DNA of 64,000 bases, taken from contig BRXU01000060.1 of assembly GCA_030267565.1 (NCBI GenBank), positions 124,001 through 188,000 of the forward strand, given 5' to 3'. The number at the start of each line of letters is the position of its first letter. Positions within the stretch are counted from its first letter, which is position 1. The position numbers were made by a program, and so were the translations under genes. This document shows positions 28,301-41,500 of this stretch, piece after piece. Under the pieces are notes generated by a model. It had not been told where the DNA came from. It worked only from the letters and a program-made list of their open reading frames with translations, and searched no databases. Source of the DNA: Pleodorina starrii (taxonomy: Eukaryota > Chlorophyta > Chlorophyceae > Chlamydomonadales > Volvocaceae).

Positions 28301-31300
28301 CCTAATTGGCGGCCTTCCAACCGTACCCGTCGCAGATGGCAACGGCTACCGCGGCAGGGGTCGCGGAGAGTTCCGCGGACGTGGCGGCTGGCGGGGTCGC
28401 GGCGGCTTCTACGAGGGACGGGGGCGCGGCCGCGGCGGCTGGCAGGGGCGCGGGTAAGCTGGCTGCGCGTGCATTGCGTGCATGAGAACGTTTCAAAATT
28501 CAGCCCGCAACCTATTTGTGGGGGTAGTCACGCCTGGCATGCCGCCCATGCGCGGCACGGCTCGTGCAGCACCCGTGCCACCGTGGTACCTAAACAGACT
28601 CATCAAATAGCAGCCACGCAAGCAGCCGACCCACGCGTCGTGGCAGGGCGTGTCAAGTTTGGCCTCGTCGGCACGGGAGGCGCAGAAGCGGGGGCATGTG
28701 CTGCATGAGGACCGCCGCCCCCGTAAGGTGGCAGGGTCTCCAGGCCCTCCGCCGCTGCTGGCCTGGATTGGGCACAACGCGAGCTTCGAGCGCGCACCAC
28801 GATAGTGCGGTTTCACTCAAGGTTTTAACCAGCCCACGACCCCTGGCATGCCGCGCCGCGCCGCGCCACGCCTGTCCCGCAGGCGCAGTCTCAGCCGCTC
28901 GCCGAGCCGCAGCCGCAGCCGTAGCCCCATGCGCAGCGGCAGCCGCAGTCCGCCTCGCCGGGAGCGGGACGGGCCGCCGCCCCAGAAGCAGGGGCCCGGC
29001 GGTCCGGCCGGCGGCAGGGGTCCCGGTCGCAGCCCGTCCCCCTCGGTCAGCGGCAGCCCACGGCGGCGGGACGACAGGGGCCCCGAGGAGGGCGGCAGGT
29101 GCGGGCCTAGGGACAGGGGCTCCGGGCTGGACGTGGGTTGTTGCTCCCTCATTACAGGCTATGACGTTCCTGCGATAGCCGACGCGAGGCCACCGTACCC
29201 TATCCGCCTCGGGAAGTTGATATGATATATGTTATCCGGACTCCGTTACGGCTGTCCGCAGGCTCCGTGAGGACCGCCCGCGGCGCCGCAGCGACGATAG
29301 CGGCGACTACGATGGCGGCGGCGGCTACCGGGGTCGCGGCCGCGGCGGGCCATGGCAGGGCAGGGGCGGCGGAGGACGCCCGCCGTACGACCGGGAGCCG
29401 TACGACAGCTACGACGAGGGACCTGGAGGGCCTGGACGGGGCCGCGGCCGCGGGTACTACGGCTCGGGCGGCAGGTCTGGTCCCGGACGGCACTACGATG
29501 ACGATGTCCACTACGAGTCTGGTGGCGGCCGTGGCGAGTATGGGTTCCGTGGCCGCGGCCGCGGCCCGCCGCCTGGTTTCCAGCGCGGCCGCGGGCGGCG
29601 GGATTTCGACGACGGCTACGACCGGTGAGCTGGCCTGCCGCGACGTGTCCGGATGCCGGGGACCCGGGGGTGTGCGATTTGCTGCGTCGCGCTGTCGCGT
29701 CGCGTTGAAAGGGAGCGAGTCGTGCCCCGCCGCCCCAATTGCAACGATCCCAGTGCGAATTTTGAGTTGCACGGGCGAAACACACGCAAGAATGCGCCAC
29801 GTCTACTAAATCGAGCCTGAGCACCAGCACCAGCGCCACAACTCTCCAAAATGCCGCACCATGGCGTGCTTTGGAGCATCGCAGCTCCTTCGAGGCTGCT
29901 GGCGGAGCGTCCCTAGGGCCACCCACTCTGGCCCCGTACATTGCGCGTCATGCCGCCGCCGCTGCAGGGGGTACGACGACCGATACGACGGCTACGATGA
30001 CGGCCGCGGCGGCGGGCACCGAGACTACGGCAGGGGCAGCGACCGCGGCTGGTACGCGGACCGCGGCGGCGCGGCGCCTCCGGAGGAGCGCTGGCGGCCC
30101 GAGATGCCACCGGAGCTGGACGGAGAGGAGCCCGGCGCCGAGCCGCGCGCAGGCGACCGCAGCCGGCCGGAGCGCCGTTCCGGCGCGGCGGCCGGACCCG
30201 CGCCCGCCGCCGGCGGGCCGGCCCGGCCGTCCGCCGCCGCCGCAGCGGCGGCCGAGGAGGAGGAGAGCGCGGCGGAGGAGCGGCTCCGGGCGGAGGCGGC
30301 GCGCAAGGCCGCCGCCGCCAAGGCCGCGGCGGAGAAGAGCACACTTGACTTCATGAGCGAGTTTGAGGATTTGGATCGGTTGGACCGCATCGACACCACT
30401 GCCATCCTGCCGGGTTCCGCCGCCGCCGCGGCGGCAGCCGAGCCGCCGGTGCTGCCGGCGCCGTCCCAGCACAGGACAGCGGCGGAGGCCCCTGATGCGG
30501 CAGCGGTGACGGCGGGCGTGGCGCCGCTGTTCCCCGTCTCCGTGGCAGCTGCCGCTGCCGCTGCGCCCGAGGGCAGCTGGGCTGAGCGAAATTTGCGGGC
30601 CAGGGAGCAGGGCGACGACGCGCAGGGCTACGGTCGGCCCGCGCGGGGCGCGGTGGAGGGCCTTGGCGGCGGCGAGTCCGGGGCGGTGCGGAGCGGCGGC
30701 AAGGGTGGGGGCGAGCCGGCGGGGGCGGAGCTGGGGCCGGACGGGGAGGCTGGCGGCGCCGGCGCGGAGGGCGGCCTGGGTTCCGAGGGTGAGGGCGGGG
30801 CCAAGGCGTCGAAGAAGCACAAGAAGAAGCACAAAAAGGTAAGACGGGGGTTGCTGAGCGCTGTCTGAGATTGCTTTTGCCCTGAATGGGTGCGGGCTGA
30901 AGTGAACGGACTGAGCGAGTCGCGACGACGCCAGCGCAGTTGCGCCGAATGCTAATCTCCGTGGGATGCACCCGGAAGGAGGGAACTTGCAGTGGTTATA
31001 ACCCCGACCAACTCCGCGGCCCTATTGCGGCTGACCTGCAGGCGGAAAGAACCCGTCTTCCGGTTTCCGCATTCAGTAATCACGCCTGCCCCCGCTTTAT
31101 GCTCCCGTAGGATAAGGATAAGGAGAAGGACAAGGACAAGAAAGAAAAGAAGGAGAAGAAAAAGAAGAAGGACAAGGGCCGGGCGGCGGCCGGCGGCGAG
31201 GGTGAGGGTGAGGAGGCGGACAAGGTCACCTCGGCCAAGGAAGCCGCGCCGCCGCCGGAAGGCATGGGCCGCCGGTTCAGCGCCCCCGACAGGTCGCCGT

Positions 31301-34300
31301 ACTACGACCGCCCGGACGACCGTGGCGGCGCGGGCCCGCGTGGCGAGTACGACAGGGCTGGCACCGACATTGACGACGACAGGCGTGGACGGTACGGACC
31401 TGACGGCAAGCGGGGGTACCACGACGATGGCGGCGGCGCGGGTCCGGCGTACGACGAAGGCTACGGCGGCGGGCGTGGGCGCGGGTACGCTGGAGACGGG
31501 CATTGATGTATTGTCACGGTCGTAGCGCTGAAAAGGGATTTCCGGAAGGCTGGGTCACATGTTGAGATGCGTGCGCGCCGTAGATGCCGTTGGAAGGGAG
31601 GAGGGAATATACGGCCGCCTCTGCCTGCGTGTGTGCCGCCGTAGGACCGGGCTGGCGCGCCTTCAGCATTTCTGGCCATCGTTGGTCGCACACCCCCAGC
31701 CCCAAGCGCACCTGCATTATAGCTGCACGGATGCGCCGCGTTCCCTGATGCGAGTCGCGTGTTGTCATACGCACACGCGCGCCGCATATGCATTTGTGCC
31801 ACATATGCATGACGCGTGTCTGACGGGGGGACGTGCGTGCCCATTGCACTTTTCGCTTCCTCTGCAGGGGATACCGAGGGCGCGGCGGCTACGGCGGCGG
31901 CCGCGGCGATTACCACGACAGCGACTACGGGGATGGCCGTGGCGAGTACGGCTATCGGGGCCGGGGCCGCGGTGACTTCCCGCCAGGGGGATTCAGGGGC
32001 CGGGGCCGGGGCGGCCGCTTCGGCGGCGGCGGTGACTACTACGATGACTACGACCGGCCCGTCAAGCGGCAGCGATACGACGACGAGGAGGGCCCCCCGG
32101 TGAGTGAATGCTCCACCGAGGTGGGTGCCTTCAATTTCGTGGCGGGAGGGCTTTGGTGTCATGCGAGTTGGCATTGCAGGGAGGACACCGCAAGCCGCAG
32201 GAGGAAGGTCGCGTCAAGCCCGTACCAGGTGGCGTCCCCAGGGCTGCATGCGGCCAGGGCAGTCAGAGCTGCACTTCCACGGCCTGGGCAGTCGCTTCTG
32301 CCGTGCAGCCCCGCACCGTCGTGCAGCCCCGCACCGTTGCCGTGCTCGCACCCACTTGCTACCGGTGCACGCTCTGATCCACGAATCTCACCAGCCGCGT
32401 GCCAACTTCCAGGCTGTGTTGCGTAAACCCCCCCTCTCACACTCTTCGGACGTCCATGCGTCTTGTGTATGTGCTGCAGGGTGGCCCTGGCCGCCGACCC
32501 ATGGGTCGTTGGCACGAAGACGGACCCGACGGACCCGACGACCGGCGCTACGGCAGCCGCGGGGGCGACAGCCCCGGCGGCCGTGGCCCGCGGCGCTTCA
32601 GCCCCGGCGGCCGCTCCCTCTCTCCCCCGCCGCGCCGCCGCCCCACCTCCCGCTCCCCCGGCCCGGGCCCGGGCCGCTCACCCCGAGGCCGGCCTCGCGG
32701 CGGCGGCCCCGGCGGCGGCGGCCCCGGCGGCGGGCCCCCGCGGTCCCGCATCGACTGGCGCTCCCGATCTCGATCGCCCCGCTCACGCTCACGCTCACCC
32801 TCCCGCGGCTCTCCGCCGCCTCGCGGCCGTGGCCGCGGACCGCCGTACCGCGGCGGCCCCGGCGGTGGCTCGCGGTCCCGCTCGCCGCGGCCGTACCGCG
32901 GCTCCTCCCGCTCGCGCTCCCGCTCGCCGGGTCGATCTGGGTCGCCGCGGCGCGGCGGCTCGCGGGGCCCTCCCAACGGCGGCGACGAGGCTCCCCGCAC
33001 CAAGGAGGAGATTGCGGAGGAGCTGGCCCGTGCGGCGGAGCTGGCGCGCGCCGCCTCGCAGCTGGCTTCCGGGCTGACACTGCCCCTGCAGGCGGCGCTG
33101 GCCAACTCGACGCCCAACCAACAGCAGATCACCCGCCACGCGCGCCGCGTCTATGTGGGCGGACTGCCGGCGGGCATGTCGGAGGTGGGCCTTACGCAGC
33201 TGTTCAACAACGTGATGATGGCGGCAGGCGCCACCACGCAGCCGGGCGGGCCCGTGATGTCGTGCTACATGAACAACGAGAAGCGGTTCGCGTTCCTGGA
33301 GTTCAGGCGAGTCACGGGGTGACGGCGGGATGGTGCTGGGTGGGCGGGTTCCGGACGTTGGGTTTGGTGGAGAGAAGGAACGAGTGACAGGCAAGGAAGG
33401 GCTTTGGGGAGCGACGGGGGACCCATGCCATTTGCGGCGCTCCCCGAGCTCTGTGTTGGCGCGTGAGTTCCTAGGCACCCACACTAGTCCGGGATGCGCG
33501 TCGGTTGAAACAACACACTTCTGGGTGCCACTCTGCCATTGCGGCCTCTGCTGCAGCTGTCGTTGGCGCTCGCGCTGCTGCTGCTGCTGCTGCTCTTGCG
33601 CTTGTAATGCTGCTTCTGGGATTTTGCCACACTTGACGCTCGTTCCGCCTCGCCTGCTGCTCACCTGCTGCCGCTGACGCCGCTGCATCTGCTTCTGGTG
33701 GCGGCAGGTCCGTGGAGGAAACCTCAAATGCGATGGCCTTCGACGGCCTGCAGTGCCAGGGCGAGACGCTCAAGGTGCGGCGGCCGCACGACTACAACCC
33801 CGCCACCGCCAAGCTGCTGGGCCCCACGGAGCCCTCCCCCAAGATCAACCTGGCGCTGCTGGGTGTGGTCAACACGCTGGTGGAGGACGGGCCCAACAAG
33901 GTCTTCGTGGGCGGCCTGCCGGGCTACCTGTCAGAGGAGCAGGTGAGGGAGGGAGCGGAGGAGGAAGGGGGCTGTGGCTCGTTAGATATACGGTACCGTT
34001 GGAGGGAGGGAGCGGAGGGGGGCAGGGAGTGGAGCGGGAGGAGGAGGGAGGTTAAAAGTGATATGGGTTGCCGCCCCCCGCCCACCCAGCCCAGTCCAGT
34101 CCCTCGGTCTCAATACCATCCCCCCATCCTCGCTGCCGCTGTCGCCCGAGCGCGCAGGTGCGCCAGATCCTGCAGGCGTTCGGCCCCCTGCGCGCCTTCA
34201 ACCTGGTCACCGACCGCGACACGGGCGCCTCCAAGGGCTACGGCTTCTGCGAGTTCGCCGACCCCGCCATCACCGACACCGCCATCCAGGGACTGTCCGC

Positions 34301-34418
34301 GCTCATCGTGGGCGGCAAGCCGCTGACCGTGCGCCGCGCCAACACTGCCGGCGAGGCGTCGCTGACGCTGCAGACGCTCATCCAGCAGCAGCAGGCGTCG
34401 CTGGTCGGCGCGCCGCCC

Positions 34419-34451
<33 letters not shown>

Positions 34452-34892
34452 GCGGCGCTCAACGCCGCCAACGCGGCGGCGGCGGCCGCCCACGCTCAGG
34501 CCGCGGCGGCGAGCGGCAAAGGCTCCGCCGCTGCTGCCGCCGCGCCAGCGGCCGCGGCGGCGGCAGCGCCGCCGACGGGCCCGACTGTCGTACGTCTTTC
34601 AAACATGGTCTGCAGAGAGGATCTGGTTGATGATGGCGAGTACGCGGATCTGATGGAGGATGTGACGCAGGAGGTGGGCAAGTACGGCAAGCTGGTGGGG
34701 GTGGAGATCCCGCGGCCGCTGGCGGACGGCGAGCCTGACCCGCCCGGCGTGGGCTTCGTGTTTCTGTGCTACGAGGACCCGCGCGGCGCGGAGCGGGCGC
34801 AGGTGGCGCTCAACGGCCGCAAGTTCGGGGACAACCTGGCGGAGGCGACGTTTTACGACCGCGCGCGCTTTGACGCCAAGGACCTGGCGTGA
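25305..34892 (+). CDS. U2AF65: giant U2AF65-like splicing factor (U2 auxiliary factor large subunit)
   Basis: Fourteen exons join in one frame: 25305-25572, 26270-26385, 26452-26580, 26717-27037, 27356-27896, 28336-28453, 28883-29098, 29262-29624, 29968-30838, 31111-31484, 31868-32099, 32480-33306, 33708-33942 and 34158-34892, giving 1,781 residues. The C-terminal 380 match U2AF65. RRM1 (from about 1406) has VYVGGL and KRFAFLEF, then RRPHDYNPA. RRM2 (from about 1521) has VFVGGL and KGYGFCEF. A U2AF-homology motif (about 1681-1781) carries GRKF. U2AF65 binds the polypyrimidine tract and recruits U2 snRNP. The first 1,400 residues are Tyr/Gly-rich, then RS-rich, RGG-rich, Lys/Asp-rich and again RS-rich; known homologues are about 475-575 residues. 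Intron 12 has a GC donor, and the exon-3 donor is a weak GTTTGC. The N-terminal part could be a separate gene, since intron 10 read-through gives a stop at 31504-31506, but phases agree throughout. Confidence 0.85.
32496..32507. repeat. GACCCATGGGTC palindrome inside a coding exon
   Basis: This is the same 12-base palindrome that is dispersed in non-coding parts of the window. Here it lies in exon 12 of the U2AF65-like gene and encodes part of RRPMGRW. Confidence 0.85.
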
Positions 34893-35553
34893 TAGGAGGA
34901 GGGGGAGGTGTGGTGTGGTGGTAGGGCCGTGGTCGTGGTCATGGTGTCATGGAGTTTTGGAAAGGCTGGCGAGCTGGCGTTGAGACGGCGGCGTCGGCTC
35001 TCCTGTGAGGGGTTTTGGCGGTACGGCTGGGTCGTCGAAAGGGGCATATGGGAAGTGGGTGGTGGGACCTGTGCGTCCGGTGGCTCGTGGCGTCCGGTTG
35101 GAGACCCAGGTGGGAGTCCAAGTGGCTGTCCGGTGGTGTAGAGCACTGCGGGATAATGTGCGCGGTGACGGCTGTGTTTTCGCCTCAGGACCGGCAGTGA
35201 AGCGGCATGCTGCGCAGTGCTGCTCGGACTTGCTTCTTCAGGGCGGACGGTGTTTCCTGCTTACGATGTTTGCGGGATTTGGTGGACGCGCTAGCTGCGG
35301 GAGCCGTGTCGAGCTTCTGGATAGACTGCAGTTACTGCAGTCGATACGAAATATTACAAGGGGTACCAGCTATCACACCGGGGACCGGTCGCTAGCCGTA
35401 CCGGCTAGACGAACGACCAGCGATGGTGCCCGTGCTTTACGGAACGACTGTGGACGTTTGAGTTCTTCGTGTTACCTGCACATGTTTGTAACTGAAGTTG
35501 AGTTATTCTGCCCTTTCTAAATGTAGCGCTTAGCTCTTGCGTCTGGGCATGTC
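34893..35553. other. 3' UTR of the U2AF65-like gene and promoter of PIG-O
   Basis: No coding region is supported. TGTAA at 35487-35491, 595 bases after the stop, is a candidate poly(A) signal. That leaves only about 60 bases before the PIG-O ATG, so the two genes are tightly packed and may share this stretch. Confidence 0.5.
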
Positions 35554-38500
35554 ATGACTTCGCCATGCAGACTCGCGCTGCTACTGGCGTTGGCGCACGG
35601 TGTAGCCGTCAGTGTATTTCTGCGCGGATTTCTTCTTGCCCGCATCGAACTGCCAGACTCAAGCGCCTGCCTCGACTCGGAGCTGTCAAATGCGCAGCTC
35701 GTTCCTTACAGCAGTGGCTGCTGGTCAGAAGCCGTCTTTGATCGCGCAGTCGTCATCGTTATTGACGCACTCCGCTATGACTTCGTCTTTGGCGGAGGGA
35801 ATCGCCCCAGGCGGATGCCCAAGCTCATCGGCCTGCTGGCCGACGCGGTGAGCAAAAATGGGAGCCGGACCACGAGGCTGGTGACATAAAACATCTGTGG
35901 GACGCAATATATTTGCAGGGCGCAGCTGGTGCTGCGTTCAAGTTCGTGGCGGACACGCCGACTATCACCATGAGCAGGCTGAAGGCTATCCTGACGGTGC
36001 GGTCATCCGGCCCCCCCCCCCCCAACTGCCTTTGTACGGTTGGACACCATCCCCCGTCTAAGCACGCTCGCATGCCGCAGCCCAGAACGGAACAACCCCG
36101 GCCCACGCCTCCTCTCCAACCCCTCTGCACGAGCCTATCCCAGCTCCCAGGCTCCGTTTCCGGGAACGTGCGAGAGAACCTTTTTGCTGCTGCCCAAGTC
36201 CCCCTCTCCTGAGCCCTTGGCCTCAGCAATCCCACTCGCAGGTTCCGCTACGCGAACTTAAGTCTGCCACGCTGGTCAAACCCCTCGCCTGAAACAGCGT
36301 TGCATCCCTATCCCCCCGCGGGCGCGCAAAATCCAAAACCATTGCAGGGGGGCTTGCCCACGTTCCTGGACATCGGTCAGAGCTTCTCGGCTGCGGCAAT
36401 CAGCGAGGACAACTTGTTGGCGCAGATGCGGGCGCGGGGGATGCGCGTGGTGGGTCCTTGCGGGTGCCGATGCAGGATGGGGACTGCGTGTGGTGGGTTC
36501 CCTTGAGCGTGCGTTGACCGTACCCACATCTGCCAGCGTGTATCGGCATCCAACGTGGCTCACGAACAGTCAAATGGGGTGATGGACTGAGGTCTGTTGA
36601 CAACCAGCTTAGAGGCGTCTTTTGCGGCGTTGGCCCGTCACTCGACGGCGTAGGCTATGTCTGGGGGGCGGATCGGCGGCTTTGCGCGTCGTAAGCCGAT
36701 CTGGGTCGGGCGCAAAATCGGCGTCCACAGAATCCGCGCAGCGTCGGTGCTTGCGTTCCGCTTTCTCTCCCGCACCCTGCCACCCCTGCCCCAGCCCCTG
36801 CGCCCGCGCCCCGGGGCTCTTGACGACCCAGCTTCGGCTTGCCACCCCCCTTTTCTGCCCACCTCCCCCTTCCCTCCCCTTCCCTTGTTCTTCCATGGCC
36901 CCCTCCCCCCTGCAACCCCCCGCGCAGGTGGTCATGGGCGACGACACTTGGGCACAGCTGGCCCCCCCGGCCCACTACGCCGCCTGTCACCCCTACCCCG
37001 CCTTCGACGTGCGGGACCTGCACACCGTGGATGACGGAGTGTGGCGGGTGGGCAGGCTGGAGAGGGTCCTTGGGACAGGGGGGCGGGCTGGGGCGGGTCC
37101 TGGGGCTGAGGGCCAGGGGGGGCTCTGGGCTGGGCTGGGCCCGTGGTTGGGCGAGACGAGTAATGTTACTCCATTCTACATGCGTTCCTTTTTATTGCAT
37201 GATTGCATGGGAACTTCTACAGGTGAAATCAAAGCGGGTGCAACACCTGTGTGGCAATGGGAAGCCTGTGTACCGCGCAGCGTTCGCAAGAGTTTGCTCT
37301 CCCCCGCGCCGCTCGGCCGCCCCAACCCTCTACGCGTCGCGCCATAACCCCCGCCCCGCGCCATCTTTTCTCTCCCCGCACCCGCCGCAGCACTTGCTCC
37401 CGTACCTGCGCAGCGCAGCGCGCAGACCTGCCGCAGCCGACACCGGCGTCGACACCGACACCGACACCTCGGCGTGCGGCGCTGACGTCGACCCGCCCGC
37501 CAGCAACGGCGACGGCTCCCGCAGCCTTTGCGCCATCCCGGGCCGCGGTTCGCACCGCGGGGCCGATGCCTGCGGCGATGCTGGGACAGAGCCCGGGAGC
37601 GGGAGGGGGAGCGGAGCAGGAGGGGGTGGGGGGGCCCCTCCCGGAGCGCCGCCAGGCGTCAGCGGCAGCGGAGGCGGCGGCGACGGCGACGGTGACGGCG
37701 GCGGCGATAAAGGTGGCTGGGACGTGCTGGTGGCGCATTACCTGGGGGTGGACCATGCGGGCCACACGTACGGCGGCGACAGCCCTGAGATGTTCGACAA
37801 ACTACGGCAGATGGACGAGCGGGTCGCTGTCGTTGCGGGTAGGTATGGGAGAATGGGACGTGGGTGCGCCTGCGCCTGCGGCGGTGTGCGGTGGCGGTGT
37901 GACCATGCGGTGGAGCGGTGCGGCCCAGTGTCTGCTCAGTCTCTGCTTCCCTGCGCGGATGGAGGCATTGTGCACCTTTCTGGTAGCTTCCTAGCAGCTG
38001 CGAACCACTCCACCGCGGACGGCTCAGCTCCAACCCAGCCCGCTCAGCTCCGCTCCGCTCAGTTCCGCTGTGTATCCTGTGCCAGGTACTATCCGCAGCA
38101 GCCGCGCCACCGGCACCAGCCCGCCTGCGCGCTCCGTGCCACCGGCCAGCTGCTCCGGACACGCAGCCGCCGCGCACCACCTTAGCGTCGTCATGTCACA
38201 TCACGTCATGTCACGTCACGTCATGTCACGTCACGTCACGTCACATAAACAGAACCGCACAGTAAAGCACAGCACATCGCGGGCTCCCGTTCCCTACCCG
38301 CACCCCGCTCCTTCGGCGTGCCCATACGGCCCGCTGGAGTCCGCTGGGTTATCGCCAGCATTGCCTCCGCGCCGCCACCGCTGCGGTCTCGCATGTCTGT
38401 TACCTCTGCACGCTTCCGCTGCCCTCCCGCCGGCATACACGCACCCGCCACAGAGGAGCTGCTGGCTGGCGCAGGCGGCGGCGATGGCGCGGCCGCCGCC

Positions 38501-41500
38501 GGGCCGTACAGCCGTACTCTGCTGCTGGTACTAGGCGACCACGGCCAGACCATGAGCGGTGGGTGGGCGGGGTGGGCGAGTGGGTGGTCCAAACCGCAAA
38601 CCTGACAGGCGGATGTTCCGGAGGCAAGCTGACAGATGCCAGAGGTGGAATCACCCAACCGAAACGGAGTACCAGAGTGGCGGTGGGGACGGGGTGTGGG
38701 GGGGTGAGTGGGTGGGAGGGGAGGGAGGGAGGGGAGGGGGTGTGCGGGGGTTGAAACCCCATTCCCCGGCACGCTCGGGGCATGCTGCCGCCAGCCGACG
38801 CAGGCCGGAGGCCCCCCTGCCTCCCTTGGGAGTTGGAGCGGCTCAGGCCCCTAGGGCGGCCTGGGATGGAGATAGCGGCGGATGGGTCTCGAGCGCAGCG
38901 GCGGGCGCAGCCGTGTTGTGGCGGCGGGCGCATGGACACCCATAGACAGCCGCGGGGGCCGAAGCTCATCTGCAACAGGCAGCATTAGGCAGCATCACCA
39001 TGGCGGCATGGGTCTGTGAAGCGGGCAGCCTAGCGTCGCATCCGCGGTATTATATACCGTGTGGCGCCACTGGCGCCGACGCAGCCGACGCTGTCGACGC
39101 CACTGCCGCCATTTCTGCGCAGGTGACCATGGCGGCGGTTCGGATGAGGAGCGCGACAGCGTGCTGCTAGCCTTCCACATGGGCCGATGGAGGGGGCGGA
39201 GGGACAGGGCAGGGCGGCCAGGCGCGCCCGCGGCGCCAGCTGCTGCTGCCACTGCTGCGGTTGCTGCTGCTGACGGCGCGGCAACCGGCGCTGCGTCAGT
39301 CGCTGCGGCGGGCGGCTCTGGCGCCCAGTCCGGAAACGATCCCGAAGGAAAGGCGGCCACCGCCGCCGCCACCGCCGCCGCCGCCGCCGCCGCTGCGGCC
39401 GCTGCAGGAGCTGTCCGGGGCAAAGGCGACGAGGCGCCAGAGCTGGGGCCGGAGCCCGAGGTCGTACCGCAGATCGACCTGACACCCACGCTGGCGCTGC
39501 TGCTCGGCCTGCCCATACCGTACGGCAATCTCGGCAAGGTCAACCGCCGGCTCTGCGCGCTGGCTCATGCGGAGCCGGGTCGCCGCACAGATTCCCGCCC
39601 ACGACCCGGCGGCGACGCCGATCCCGCCGCCGGCGGCGGCGGCGTCGCTGACGGTGGATTGGCGCCGGAAACCACGAAGCTTCGCCGGCGGGGCGGCAGC
39701 TATGTGGCGGCGCTACGCGCCAACGCCGTACAGGTAGATCGTTACCTGGCGTCGTACGCTGCCAGGGGCGGCCTGCCGTCAGGTGAGCTGGCGCACTGCC
39801 GCCGGCTGCTGCATGACGCGCAGGAGGGCTTCCTCCGATTGACACAGCGGAGGGGCGCCAACGACACCAGCAGCTGCACGGCGGGCAGCGGCAATGACGC
39901 CAGCATCGGCTACAGCGCCGGCAGCGGCGGTAGCAGCAACAGTAGCAGCACCGGTGTCGGCGCTCCTGTTTCTTTCAGTCGCAGCAGCAGCAGCAGCAGC
40001 AGCTTGGGGAGAAACACGGGCGGGGCCGGTGGCGACGTGGGCGGGGGTAGACAGAGCCAGCAGGAAAACATGGAGGGTGCGGGCGCTGATGGCGAGGAGG
40101 AGGCGGATGTAGAGGGCGAGGAGGAGGCGGTCGGGAAGGAGGAGGAGCAGGTCGCGGCCCGCTATGAGGCGTTCCTGCAGGCGGCGGGCGCGCTGGCTCG
40201 GCGCAAGTTCACTCGCTTTGACCCGCTCTCCATGGGCCTGGGCTGCGGACTCATGCTGGGCTGCGTGGCGCTGCACGGCCGGCTGCTGCTGGGCAGGTGA
40301 GGGGGAGGGAAGGGGTGGGTGGGGGTAGTGGGTTTGAGCTGGGGCCAGGGCTGGGGTGGTGGCCAGGGTTGGAGTGGTCGCCGGGGCTGGGGTGGTGGCC
40401 AGGGTTGGGGCTGGGCCTGGGGCCGGGGCTGGGATGGTGGCGGGGGCTGGGGCTGGGAAGCAGCGGGGCGGCGCATGCATTGCCGCGCTGCACGCTGTGC
40501 CTCTAGACGGACGTGAAGCGGCACTCCCGTGTCATCTGCAGGCAGTGCTGCTGGCGGGACCTGCTGCGCAACCCCAGCCCCCTCAGCGGCGGCGCCGCGG
40601 CGGCGGCGCTGCTGCACTCGCTGGGCCTGTTCAGCGCCAACTGGATCCAGGGGGAGGGCCGAATCCAGTGCTACAGCCTGGCGGCGGCGGCGGCGGCGCT
40701 GTGGCTGCTTGCCGCGGTGCGCGTGGTGAGCGACGGCGATGCCGACGATGTCGGGGGCGGGAGCGCTGCGTCGGCGGATGCGGCGGCAGCGACGCAGGAG
40801 GGGCAGAGCGTGCAGTGCGCCAGCTACTGCGGCGCCGCTCAGGGCCGCTGCAACGACGGCGGCTGCAGCGGCGACAGCGGGAACCGCGGCGACGGCGGTG
40901 GCAGCGGCGTGGATCGTGGCTGTAGCCACTCGGGTTGCAGCGAGCGCTGCCGTCAGGCGGCGGGCGGCATCGTGTCCCTGCTGGCAGCAGCGGCGGCAGC
41001 GCCGCCGCCGCCGCCGCCGCCGCCGGCGGCGGCTGCCGCAGCAGTTCGGGGCCGAGACCCGGTTCAGACTGCAGGCGAAGGGTATCAGGCGACCTTACGC
41101 CGTCCCACCCACGAGCCCTGGCGGCCGCATTCCACCATTCCACTGCAGCGCCTCCGCCTTCAGCAGCAGCGAGAGCAGCTACAGCAACAGCAGCAGCAGC
41201 AACGGCGGCGGCGCGCCTGGTGGCGTTCGTTGCGTCGCCACGCGCGCCTCGGCGGCATGTTGGCTGTTGCGCTGGCTTGCAACCTGACGCTCCAAAACTA
41301 CAGCCTCATCGACCGGTGGGGCAGCGACCCGCACGACAAGCGCCAGCTGGCGGCGGCAGGCCCGGCGGCCGCGGCGGCGGGCGAGGGCCATGCTGGCGGC
41401 GGCAGCGGCAGTGACCGCCCCCACACCGCGGCCGCGGGCGCACTGTCATCGCGGGCGCTGCTGCTCGCGGCGGTGGAGACGCTGGCACCGCTGGGCCTGC

